Of a stretch of 47,300 nucleotides of DNA, positions 20,891-31,475 are shown piece by piece. The DNA comes from Candolleomyces eurysporus (taxonomy: Eukaryota; Basidiomycota; Agaricomycetes; Agaricales; Psathyrellaceae), in contig JANBPK010000894.1 of the NCBI GenBank assembly GCA_027579435.1, forward strand, positions 1-47,300. The letters are read 5' to 3'. Below the pieces are notes generated by a model. The model was not told the origin of the DNA and did no database searches. It saw only the letters and a program-made list of their open reading frames with translations. The position numbers and the translations under genes are program-made. The first letter of the stretch is position 1, and each line of letters begins with the position of its first letter.

Positions 20891-22520
20891 CTACATATCT
20901 TGAGGGATGTGGATAAGCATGACAGAGAATATGTCCCAGACTTGCCTCAAGTCCGATAGATCGGGCCTGCCAATGGCATCATATGTCTCCTCAGCCAGCT
21001 GGAGAAATTCATGGTTGACAAATTGCATTGAATCTCCACAACTGATGGGAATCTGCTCTCTGAGTGCTTCAACGACAGGCTTGTCCACGTCAATGTAGCA
21101 CTTGGTGATGCGTGTTGGATCTGGAGCAATGAATGCATGGCGGGGAGTGGAGCCCGACATATTAGGCTTCCGCTTCTGTGATCTGATTTTGTGGTTGTTC
21201 CAGTACTCTGAAAAGTGGTCAAGTTGCAGCTGCAATGCCTGTGGCCAAAGCCAGTTGAAAAGGGACCTGAGAGTGGATGTGGTAAATCCAGAGCAATCGG
21301 TCAATGTGATAGAAATAGGACTCACAGATGAATGGGGTCATTCAGGTTGTAGATTCCATTCTGATAACCAGCAATAATCATCTCCTTAATGTTGAGCCCA
21401 CACATCTCTGAAAACCAGTGCCAAAGCCCCTCAATAGGGGTGTTATGAACACTTTTGAGCTGGAAAACAGGTGGGAACCTTGCAACATCAACATTGGGGG
21501 TATAAACATCACTGGGAAGCAAATAAACATTGACTCAGGGGATTATCAAAAGAAAATGAGGGACGCACCGCAATCCTGTTTGGTATGCAAAAAGGTAGGG
21601 AATCTCACTCCCTTTGTTGGTGACCATGGTGAACAGGATATCTAAAATAAGTTGGGTCAGTTAGGGTTGACATATCACAAGAATAGCCATATACGATTAT
21701 ACTTTCAACCATATCCAGATAAACATGCCCAATAGTATCTGCTGAGCGGTTTTTAGGTACAATGACCAAGTGCAACAGAAATGAGGACCATTGGTCTTTA
21801 ATCCCATAAATATTGAGGCCAACTCTGTCCATCCCCAGTGCTTGAGCATTGAGCTTCTCATGCCTGTCTGCATGGTATTGCCAACCAAGCCTTGGCGCAC
21901 TAAGAGGCATTCGCTTAATGCGGTTTGCACCTGGGAAGCACTGTTGGAGCCCTTCCAGTGCGTGCTGTGCTAGAATTTTGTGAATAAGGTCTCTAAAAGA
22001 ACACAGGAATATTTGGAGTTATAGCACGGCAATCAAACTTGAAATTTCAGCAAAATGCACCGTGGAATCATTACTCCTTCATTTGCAAGTGGTGTCCCAA
22101 TAGTCCCAGTTCCATTCCGTTGGTTTACATCCTGCACAACCTTCTCCAGCATGTAAGCTGTAGCCATATCCTCTGGGGGTGGTTTCTGAACACTTGGCGT
22201 GCCAAATTTCCGTTGTAATCCGTAAAGAGTTGATGGGCTGCCAAAGTTGAAACCACCATTCCTCAATCTAACATATGGTGCTGATGCAGGTGTAGCTACT
22301 TATGAGATACTGCACTGGTGCTCAGCCGCTAAATGTGCAAGCTTCTCCTCCATGCTCAGCCTCTCTCAAGCAAATTGCTCAAGCACAGCTTTGAGAACAT
22401 CGGCAGGTGGGTCTAGAGTAAAAATAAGTCAGAACAAGGCATGTCATGTCATGTGTAAGCAATGTACAATTCTTGTTGCTGTGGCCGTTCTTGCCCTCAA
22501 CGTTATTGTTAACCATGGTG
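20891..22520 (-). pseudogene. Integrase-core (DDE) family gene, decayed
   Basis: Minus-strand exons recall an expanded, mostly unnamed Agaricomycete family with an integrase-like core. Near 22270-22390 the start region (DPPADVLKAVLEQFA, then MEEKLAHLAAEH) has in-frame stops. At 22075-22260 there is TLYGLQRKFGTPSVQKPP and GTPLANEGVMIPR. At 21680-21910 there is WQYHADRHEKLN (usual form DGHHKL, so Asp is kept and Gly is Arg) and LNIYGIKDQWSSFLLHL. At 21330-21480 there is KSVHNTPIEGLWHWF (usual form VHNTRIERLW; Glu kept). At 20891-21230 there is FNWLWPQALQLQLDHF with a normal stop at 20891. Introns are visible between blocks. Whether this is a transposase or a domesticated family is not known to me. 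Confidence 0.6.
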
Positions 22521-22669
22521 ATGAACTGCCGGTAACACAGGAAACTGTAAGTGAGTTGAGGCTGCTAGCACAATGGGATAGGAAACCGTTGCTTAAATAG
22601 TAAACACGAATACAAAGGGTGATTCCGTGGACAAATAGAGTTATCAAAGACTACAAGAAGATCTCGAAA

Positions 22670-22698
22670 GAAGCTGTCAATGAGTCATTGACAGCTTC
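22670..22698. repeat. Perfect 14-bp palindrome downstream of the kinase stop
   Basis: GAAGCTGTCAATGA and its exact complement are separated by a single G. The palindrome lies about 60 bp beyond the alpha-kinase stop codon (22761-22763, minus strand). It could form a tight cruciform or RNA hairpin. No repeat elsewhere in the window was noticed. Confidence 0.6.
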
Positions 22699-22760
22699 TG
22701 TCAAGAACGTGAGCTACAAGGAATCCAGAATCAATCTATTCCATCTTGCCAGAATCTTTG

Positions 22761-25700
22761 TCAACCTCCCTCACCAAGATTCTCAATCTCATTCTTGGTG
22801 AAAGGGCTTAGAGAAAGCCCACAACAGATACAGTTGCATTGATGCTTGGTGATATGACCGTGTTCGCTTTTTCACAAATAAATACCAATTTATTGAATAA
22901 CAAGTTCATAATTCAATACACAATTGTGTCTAATCTAATCTCTATACTATGAAATCCCTCCAGTATTAAGATAACTCGCGCAGTACAAAGGATAACAAAG
23001 GAGTACACTACTCTTGGGTTCACGAGGGTTGGAGTCTACTCGAGGACTGCTGACTTAGAGGCGTGCCACCATATACCCGAGATTAGGGTTTAGTACGTTA
23101 GCTGGATGGTGCCACTTGAGATTGAACGACCTACCCGGCAGCAGAAGGACCTGGTTTCACTACTAGGCAGGAGGGAAGGTGTCCTAGGCACTTATGGTAC
23201 CTTACCTCTTGTGTGGCCTCACATCAATCGAGTACATTCAGTGCTAGAGCAGTGGGGACAAGTCCCTAAGCACATAAAGAGAGATGCGTGGCAAGGTTCC
23301 GGCGCATCAGACGGCATGATGGCTGGCGTGGCATGACAAAGGGGGCTCAAAATACTCTGAAAGGTCATTTACAGAAAGAGGTACCCAGAGAGTGGTCACA
23401 AGGAATTTGCCAAGACAACAATACTCAATTGATGGAGGTCTGACTCCTCCTCACGTGGCTCGAGCAAAGAGCAACCCAAGGCAGCGGTTGGTATAACCGT
23501 AGGCCGACCACCCTCGATCAACTTCAGCATGTCATTCAGCAACCAGAAAAGGCAAAAGGCATCTATTAATAGTCACAGTGCGCGTGCAGGAGTGGCGCGG
23601 CGGCACCTTGGCATAGCAGATACCCTCTTTTTATCTCTTTCTCTCTCTCTCTAGCTGGGGCCTGGACTCTTTTATTTATAAATCTTGTGTACACCTATTT
23701 ACCAAGCTCCAGTGATTGCACGGCTCCAGATAGTATATATACAACGGACTCTCGTAGCATAGTTTTTCCTCAGAGAATTACTGCTGTTTTATTTTGTGTT
23801 ACTTTTTGTTTGCAATCAACTGGATCTGTGACTTTATCTTGTGCAGCGTGATATTTCGCTAAAGAAAAGACAAAGATACCTGAGTTGTAAAGTGTTAATA
23901 CACTTTAAACCCCCAGTTTTAGCAGAGAAGAATCTAACAAATCCTTAATACTCACTACTACCCCCACGACTCGCACTTGATTTTGTGCAGCTCAACTACG
24001 GTACAAGGCATCAACTTAAGGATATCACGTGGCTCAACTTATTTAGTTGGGTTGTGTAGTGTGTTGGTGTTTTAGTGGTCTTGCCGTCTAGATCTCTTCA
24101 TCAGCTAGGAATTTTGCAATACCTTTCTCCCCATAGTCTCCAATGCTGCTGTCCCTAATTTGGTAAGAATTAATAATAGGCAGGCTGATTGAGGGAGAAA
24201 AACTCACTGATTGAGGGTGTGGGTCATTGGGTCAAAAAGAATCAAAGTGTCTGTGCCGTCAATTGTCATGTACGATCCTGTTTGAAATCATCATGATCGG
24301 AAGTCTGGTGCATAGATAATACTCCGACTTACCCTGAATGTCAGAGTAAACTTCAGTCTTGCGCATGAAGATGTAGATCCAGTGGCATAGAGCCGAAATC
24401 ATCATCCCAACCTTGTCATTCCACTCGGGATGTCCCAGGGTTCCACAGAACTTCACAACGGAACGAGTGCGTTTCGGCTCAACTAGCCAAACAGTGCCAT
24501 TAATGTCCTCGGATGGGAAACCTGATGGAGTTGATGGTTCTCCAATCTTGCGAATGAGGAAGCCATCAGAAACAGATATGTCTATTAATGACCGAGGGTT
24601 AGTAATTGCCAAGTAGTTTTGAAGCCGTTGAACATACTGCCAAAGTGCTCAACACTGGAATCATTGGATCTTGCATGGTTCAGGAACTCCTCAACAAGCC
24701 ACTCCAAAACCTTCAGTTGGATTAATTCACATTCAAGGAGGGATTCGTTCTCCTCAGCAGTTACTCTACCATTCTTGCCACCTCTAAAAAACCTCTTTGC
24801 AACATAAGCTCCATCATCGCCCTCAATCTCAAGCTGTAAAGTGTAAATTCCTGTGAATAAAGGTTAAAAGCACAAAGCTCTCACCTCATAGACTCGCTTA
24901 GTATGCCCAGCAGCAAAAACAGCATGGCTGATGATTGCAGTAGCTGCTGTTGTGTTCAGGACATCATCCAGCCAAGAAACCTTCACCTGGCTATCGATCT
25001 GTGATTGGACGCACTTTGCTTGTTCAATGGTAATCTTGGTGGTTGGGGCTTTTTTCTTGTTGCTGTGAGTTGGAAGGAAGGTAGACTTTAATGATGTTAT
25101 TGTTAGTGGGGTGCTATGCAACAAGATACAAAAAATTAGAAGGCACTTACCCATCTGGATGCTTGGACACTTCTGCCTTGCAGCGTTCAACTTGAGGACC
25201 AACTGAGTACCACTGCATTTGCACGATGCTCAGGTTTGCACGGTCTTTGTGGAACTAAAGATTGAACCAAGGCCTCCGTTGCTATGAACAAGTTCTGAGC
25301 ATTCCATAAACTGGTTCAGAAACGATTTTAGTCAGAAGAAACACAGGATAAGTCAACTAGACTTACTAAAACTTTATTGATAAATAACTCAAGGCTGAGA
25401 ACTGGCTGCACACAGGCGGCAGCAGATGTTGCATGCTTTGAAGTAGCTGGTTTGGGTTGACTGTAATACTCACCCATTGGACCAGTGAGATACTGCATGC
25501 AGACATCGTTGACTGTACCACCTTCTGTGTTGCGCAAGAACGTCTTGTTTCCAACAAAACAAAGTTCAACTTCAGTTCTAGAATAAATATTGAGTAAAAA
25601 TGTGACAGGACTAACCAAAATACTCACTCAATCAAGTCCATGCCATAGATCTTGCTCCTGTGATGATTGACATTTGCCAAAGCATCGTCAAAAACCTCTA

Positions 25701-26167
25701 TATCTGAAATGTAAGTTCGTCTCAACTGAGAAAAGAGAGTTAGAGACGAACCAGACATGTAGGTCTCGTGAGAAAAGGGTGTGCATACAAAAAAATTGTA
25801 AGGGAGTAAACAAAAATTTAGGCTGTAAAAAGGCTGAACTTACACTGGGCAGGCGGTGGGGGGTTTGATAGAACACCAGACAGCATGCAAGATCCACATA
25901 CATTGCCTTGCATGAATTTCCAAGTGTTACCACAAGATCCACACTGCCTGAAAGCCTAAACCAAAAGCAAGAGACGGTAAGCTGTACAATCAATGTAAAA
26001 TAAAAAAGCCATGCACCNTGGTATTTGCCCCATTCTTCAGATCCCTCAGCAAGAGTAAAAAGAGTAGCACATTTAGCACAGAGACCCTCCTCCTGCTTGC
26101 GAGGAAATACTCCACCACAGCCATAGCCCATTGTCGGAACCACATAGGGACATATCTGGACAGGCAT
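22761..26167 (-). pseudogene. Alpha-kinase gene interrupted by LTR C1
   Basis: An atypical Ser/Thr kinase of the alpha-kinase family with clear intron-exon structure. Early exons carry a zinc-ribbon-like region (26167-26018 and about 25850-25960; CGSCGNTW...CGSC) and unrecognised sequence. The catalytic exons are 24885 to about 25070, 24638-24833 (YVAKRFF, LECELIQL), 24333-24581 (EPKRTRSVVKFCGTLGH, YSDIQG), 24208-24277 (ILFDPMTHT) and 24104-24154 (GDYGEKGIAKF). The final exon resumes beyond the LTR at 22849 with HQCNCICCGLSL, the C-terminal zinc-binding HxCNxxC motif, and stops at 22761. Introns are canonical; one has GTATGT, ACTAAC and TAG. Every core motif is present, so the main lesion is the 1.25-kb LTR. 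The N-terminus abuts LTR C2 and may be incomplete. Confidence 0.8.
22850..24103 (+). repeat. Solo LTR C1 inside the alpha-kinase gene
   Basis: A 1254-bp unit starting TGATATGACCGTG and ending CTCTTCATCA. TATA box at 23733-23740, C-rich tract (ACTACTACCCCCACG) near 23960. It aligns with C2 and, more distantly, D. Flanks GCTTGG (22844-22849) and GCTAGG (24104-24109) resemble a target duplication with one mismatch. The kinase reading frame continues on both sides, so this is an insertion and not an end of the gene. Confidence 0.75.
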
Positions 26168-28177
26168 TGATACGACTGTGTTTGCTTTTTCACGAATAAA
26201 TACCCATTTTATTGAATATCATTCATAATTCAATTAACGGTCGTACCTATTTAATCTCTATCCTATGAAACCCATCCAGTATGGAGATAACTCATGCGGT
26301 GCAAAGGATAATTTAAGAGTACACTACTCTTGGGTTCATGAGAGTTGGAGTGTACTCAAGGACTGCCAACTTAGAGGCGTGCCCGCCATATACCCAAGAT
26401 TAGGGTTTAGTAAGCTGGCTGGTTGGTGCCACTTCATATCAAACGGCCTACCCTGCAGCTGAACAATTCAGTTTCACTACAGAGGAGGTTTCCTATGCAC
26501 TAAAGGTACCTAACCTCTTGCGTGGCCTCACATTAATCAAGTGTATTCAGTGCTAGAGCAGTGAGGACAAGTCTCTAAGCACCTAAAGAGATGTGTGGTG
26601 CGGTTTCAGCACATCAAATGGCATGATGGCTGGTGCAGCACGAGAAAGGAGCTCAAAGTACTCTGAAAGGAAGGTCATTCACAGAAAGAGATAGCCCAGA
26701 AAGCAGTCACAAGGGATTTGCCAAGATAACTGTATTCAATTGACAGAGGTCCGACTCCTCCTCATGCAGCTCAAGCAAAGGCACACCAAGACAGTGGTTG
26801 GCATAACCATAGACCAACCACCCTCAATCAACTTCAGCATCCCATTCGGCGTACCAGAAAAGGCAAAAGGAATTCTATTGATAGTCACGGCACAAGCGCA
26901 GGAGTGGTGTGGTGGCACCTTGGTGTATCCAATACCCTCTATTTTTCTCTTTATCTCTCTCTAGCTGGGGCCTAGACTCTTTTTATTTATAAATCTTGTG
27001 TACACCTATTTACCAAGCTCCAGTGATTGTGTGGCTCCAGATAGTACATATAACAGACTCTTGTAGCTTAGTTTTTCTTAGAGAATTACTGCTGTTTTAT
27101 TTGTGTTACTTTGCATTTGCAATTGACTGGATTTGTGACTTCTATCTTGCACAGCATGATACTAAGTTAAAGGAAAGATCAAAGCAATAAAGATACAACC
27201 TTATTGGTTGACTGTGTGTGTTATGTATATTCCTTATTTCGCTTCCCTCTTGCTAACCCAATCTTAGCAAACTTGCCCTCTAACTAGAATTCTTTGGAAG
27301 AAAGTGTTGGCTGGTGTTTCTCATCTTTCTTTTACTTAAAAATATAGAAATCTACATACATATCTCTCCTTAGGTAAAAGCTACTTAACCTACAAAGCAT
27401 CTTGATCTCTCTCAATGTACTATTAGTCTTGAAAATGGACTTGTTACTTGTTGTTAGCTATGATTAGAGTCAGGCAAACAGGCTTCTGTCCAAGCATGAA
27501 GAACCCTGATCAGACTCAATGGTTACAGATCAATATTGATGGAAGCGCTCATCAGCTAAGATCCTCCTTGGAGCCACGCCTGCCTTCTCTACATAACTAC
27601 TTCTTTCTTGAACCCTCTATTATATTCTTTTTGATTCCTTATCTTTCTTTTGTTACTATAACGTTCTAGAAGACCGGTTGTAGAATTTGTATAAATACAC
27701 TTGTTCTAGTTAGTTTGAATTTCAATATATTTTGCCTCAAATTGCAAACTACTGATCATCTCGCATTGCTACNTGCTGCAAGACTCTAGAATTCCAAATA
27801 ACATGTTATGCTATTCTGAATTCTGGTAGTAAGTACCCTTGAGATAAGATTACCTCCAATCAGAACAAACAAACACTTGAATTCCACCCTTGAGAACTCT
27901 TGTGTATTCAGTAGAATACACCAACCGTAACAACTGTCAACCAGTCATCACAGTGTGACTATTGAGTACTCCTTGATTACTTGTAAGTGTGCACAAGAGA
28001 GAAGAACTTGTTAATTCTTAATACTCTACACTACCCCCCATACTTGCACCCCTGATTTTGGTGCAGCGCGACTACAAAAGGTTGATACATACTACCCATC
28101 TTGCANGGCTCGACTTTGAGTTGGTGTTGGTTGAGGTGAGGGGTGTGTTAGTCATCTCACCATTCACAATCTCTTCA
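26168..28177 (+). repeat. LTR C2 carrying a nested 734-bp insertion
   Basis: It starts TGATACGACTGTG directly beside the first kinase codon and aligns with C1 over its length once 27219-27952 is removed, leaving about 1.27 kb. TATA-like ACATATAAC near 27045 and C-rich tract (ACTACCCCCC) near 28035. The 3' end CTCTTCA is inferred from C3 and C1. N bases fall at 28106 and 28190. The right flank runs straight into LTR B1 15 bp later. Confidence 0.7.
27219..27952 (+). repeat. Solo LTR nested in C2 (5-bp duplication)
   Basis: A 734-bp unit beginning TGTTATGTATATTCC and ending CAGTCATCACA, flanked by GTGTG at 27214-27218 and 27953-27957. The uninterrupted sequence is present in C3 (complement of about 19175-19190), which confirms the insertion. 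A TATAAATA box lies near 27690. No other copy was recognised in the window. Orientation is judged from the TATA box. Copia or gypsy origin is undetermined. Confidence 0.7.
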
Positions 28178-28192
28178 CTAGGTGGAAACNGT

Positions 28193-29600
28193 TGATGTGG
28201 CACATGCCTGCATACCCTTAGAAAAATTGCGAATTAATAGAACTTTTCTTTGGAAGTGCTTCTGAATTAAAGGACTAAGTAACGATACCGGCTTATAGAA
28301 CTTAGCATGTCTTCTGAACATTGCAAAACCAAGAGTCGGAGTGGTTCCCGGCTTCGGACTTAGCAGCTCTCAAGGATCCGGCTCAGGGACCCAAGTACAA
28401 TGGTTCGGCAGTGGTGCTTTAAAATAGCGAGGCCCTGCAAACGTATCCAAAGGGTAGAGAATCGATTCAGAACCCCAACTGCACGCCTGACCTGGCAAGG
28501 TACGGTGTAGGAAGAGAGTCTGCACACTACAAGGGACATTCACCCTGACATTCGCTAAGTGGAAGGTGTAACGTCACTCTGTGGCTTCGAGGACGTGATG
28601 GCAAATCTGTGAAGTCAATTAAACATGACAGTTACTGGATTCGGAAGTACGAGTGGCTCAGTTGAGAGCTTCTAAAGAGCTGACTCAAGGTGCGAACTGA
28701 TGTGGAGTGGAGACCAGACCCTTGGCTGTCTTCAGAACCTGAGATAGGTTTCAGTCTTGTGAACCGACGTGGGTAACAAGGAAAGCATGGAGTGCGGAAG
28801 GATGCGGAATGCCTAGAGCCGGGGCAATGATGTGATGAGGGCTTGGGAGTGGTGCCCAGCAAACTGGATAGACAGAAGTAGGGTCGGGAGCAAAGGTACT
28901 CACCTCTGAACCTATTCCGAACTATCTAAACATGTGGAAATAGTGGAGTGCCGTTTTGGCAGCAGTTCCGAATGCGTCTCGATGCAAGTCTAGGAAGGTC
29001 AAGACCTAGTTCTGGAGCCTGGATACCCTCATATGATTATTTCTTTTCGGACTGGTTAATTTCATGTGCTTTTATCCCTGTTTGTTCTGAATGTGTTTGC
29101 CAAACTTATTTACAGTATTTAATCTTGGACTCTAAGTAACTGAATATATATAGTGGGTAGCTAGTGTTGTATTTTGCGTCTGGGTCCGTGTTACCCACTG
29201 AATCTACGAGAGCCTTTCTGTTATGTTTTGTGTGTTTAAGTTCAGAAGTTGTTTGGAGGCCGTGTCCTCATTGCGTTGTTAAAGTTATATCGTGTCGAGA
29301 CCATGTTCTCACTTCTGAAGTCGAATCCGTTTATTGTCAAAGTCTGTTGTCTACAAATTTTAGCTTCCAAAGCAATAACATTGAACCTGGTTGAGCCTTA
29401 GCTCCCCCCTCAAACTTGCGATTGCGAAATTTTACGTTCCGAAGCCTTAGTCCAACTTGACTTAGTGCTTTTCACTATACCCTTGCCCGCCTCTTATCTT
29501 CCAAAGATACTTGGTATGTTTGTTTTGTGTGTGTGTTGGTGTTAAAGTTAGGTTCTTCATCTTGTTGTGTTTTGAGCCTTAGAACGCGACCTGCGCATCA
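28193..29600 (+). repeat. Solo LTR B1
   Basis: A 1408-bp unit starting TGATGTGGCAC and ending CTGCGCATCA, near-collinear with the inverted copy B2 (43864-45269). The flanks CNGT (28189-28192) and CCGT (29601-29604) agree with a 4-bp duplication allowing for the N. TATATATA near 29145, GTTGAGCCTTAGCTCCCC near 29390 and a TG-rich tail before the end. Several stretches are shared with A1/A2, so the A and B families are related. Confidence 0.8.
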
Positions 29601-29604
29601 CCGT

Positions 29605-30871
29605 TGATACGACCGCATTTGTTTTAGCGAATATAAGTTCAATTTTTGCGATAATAAACTATAAAGTTGACGTGGTCTGAGTCTCTAAGTACAAGAATGA
29701 CTACACTATTGATAAGGCTCACGTGGCTTGAGAAGGAAAAGAGTTAGTACTACAACTCTAGGGACACGAGAGTTGAAGCTACTCGAGGCTGTCAACTTGA
29801 AGCCGCCCCAGTTGTATTATACCCTGACTGGAGAGGCTACTTGAATTGACGCCATGCCAAAAGTCAGGCGGCTCGACTCAAGCGGCTTCAGAAAGTCTTA
29901 TACCCTTTTACACACAACTGCCTGGACACTCAGGCGGCACGACCAGAGGGTCTAGGAATCAGGCGGCTTCACATTAATCGAGTACAAGTGCTGGAGCAGC
30001 ATGAATGGTCTTTCGAAACGACAAAGTCCATGGCTGGTGGCACGGCTGGGTGGCTGTGATAAACTCTGACGTGGCGCGAGGAACTGAAGCGGCTCGAGGC
30101 TGAGTCAAGGGAATGACCAGACTGACCGTTGGCATTGGGGAAAAAGGTGCAGGTGATGCTGGACGAGGCAACCGTACCTGTCCAAGTGGCTTGAGACGAG
30201 CAACGAGGGTAGGGGACGCAGAGCAAGGATGCCCGTCCACTCTCGATCATCAGTCGGCATCTCACGCGGCTTCACCAGAAAGNAAATGGTGATCTAAATT
30301 TGGCGTCCAGAGGCGNGCCTGACTCNCGNGGCTACAATCTTGGCNCAGCCTCTACCAATACCCGNTTCTATTTTCTCNTTATCTTTTGCTTGGACTNNTA
30401 NTATTGGCTATGAACTTATCTATCACATGTGTCTNTCTATCTATTTTTACGCNGCTCGAAGTAGTATATATACACGCTAACTACTGANTCGAGNGGCATC
30501 ATCGTATCATTGTTGTTTTATCTTTACTTGTGTTTATCGACGAATCTATNGAGCTTTTCTGCTNATANTTCACACGGCGTGAACTATCAGTTGCATTNGG
30601 AATCTTAGGATCTTAAGCAGTCATAAGGAGTGACTACTAANGAATAGNAACNTTACTAGCNGTACANTAGGGTACTTCTAGTTCTGTGGAGNNTATCAAA
30701 GAGAGAACAAGAGAACTTAGTATTCTTAATTCACTCTATAACCCCCACAAACTCGCACTTTGACTTCATGCGGCCTGACTCTCGCACCGCTTGACTATAC
30801 ACAGCTTGCTTATAGGCTGTGGTTGGTGTTTTGTGTGTGTGTTTCTGAGCTCGGCAGCACCGATCTCATCA
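29605..30871 (+). repeat. LTR D (C-related)
   Basis: A 1267-bp unit starting TGATACGACCGC, immediately after B1 and its target repeat, and ending GATCTCATCA. TATATATA at about 30466, C-rich tract (TATAACCCCCAC) near 30750. It aligns with C1/C2 at both ends and in the TATA region but is clearly diverged. It contains many N bases between 30283 and 30692, so the middle is poorly resolved. No target duplication is evident. Confidence 0.65.
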
Positions 30872-30886
30872 ATGGAAAAAGTCATC

Positions 30887-30946
30887 CACTATAAGGATTA
30901 CATAGCCTTTACTAGTACTCTATTATCCGAGTCATAGTCCATAACA
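30887..30946 (-). repeat. Fragment of gypsy LTR F start
   Basis: About 60 bp that reads on the minus strand as TGTTATGGACTATGACTC followed by sequence shared with the LTR at 47006-47064 (both contain CACTATAAGGATTACATAG or the same minus its first base on the plus strand). It abuts LTR D and has no other LTR parts, so it is a truncated copy. Confidence 0.65.
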
Positions 30947-31475
30947 AATTATAGCTTCCGGGAACCGAAAAAGGCCAAGAATGCTGGCATGTGATTTGCC
31001 AGTTTCCTGATGTATGTAATATCACAACAGTAAAGTCTCCTCTATGTGACCACAGTCAAAGCAATTGTTGACATGCTGAGAAAAGGGGTGAGATGAGCAT
31101 GGAACAGCAAAAAAAGGCCAGGTTCTGTGTGGGTGGAGTTGATTGGCATGGACTACCTCTGTTCAAGGCATGTTCAAACTGTGCATAGCACGGGTCAAAG
31201 TCTTGAATATCTAATATTACTAGTGATTGGCTGGCATAAGACTAAAATGAAACTAAGTTGAAAGAAAGGAAAGGAGATCGTCAATGGGAGCATCGAATAA
31301 TAAGAGAGAGATATTGTATGGTAAAGCAATATAAGCTATGAGAAACGAAAGAAGTATCTCATGGATGGTACAGAGGGAAATCAACATTGTGATATCAAGT
31401 TGGAACAGACGCTGCTGGTTGTTGGAAGAACAATGGTCTTGACAACGTAGAGTACCCCCAGCAATCGTGACAGCC
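30947..31475. other. No gene recognised
   Basis: Low-complexity and AT-rich DNA between the LTR fragment and the 3' end of the next minus-strand gene. The 76-codon frame 31253-31483 (minus) lies downstream of a WD-like exon and may include its 3' end, but no convincing splice connection was found. Confidence 0.4.

Noticed and set aside
22772..22820. Two more small hairpins after the 14-bp palindrome
   Set aside because: Stems are only 6-8 bp and lie in the kinase coding exon, so chance and coding constraint explain them.
22850..28177. C1 and C2 as the two LTRs of one retroelement carrying an alpha-kinase
   Set aside because: Kinase coding sequence continues outside C1, so C1 interrupts the gene rather than bounding an element.
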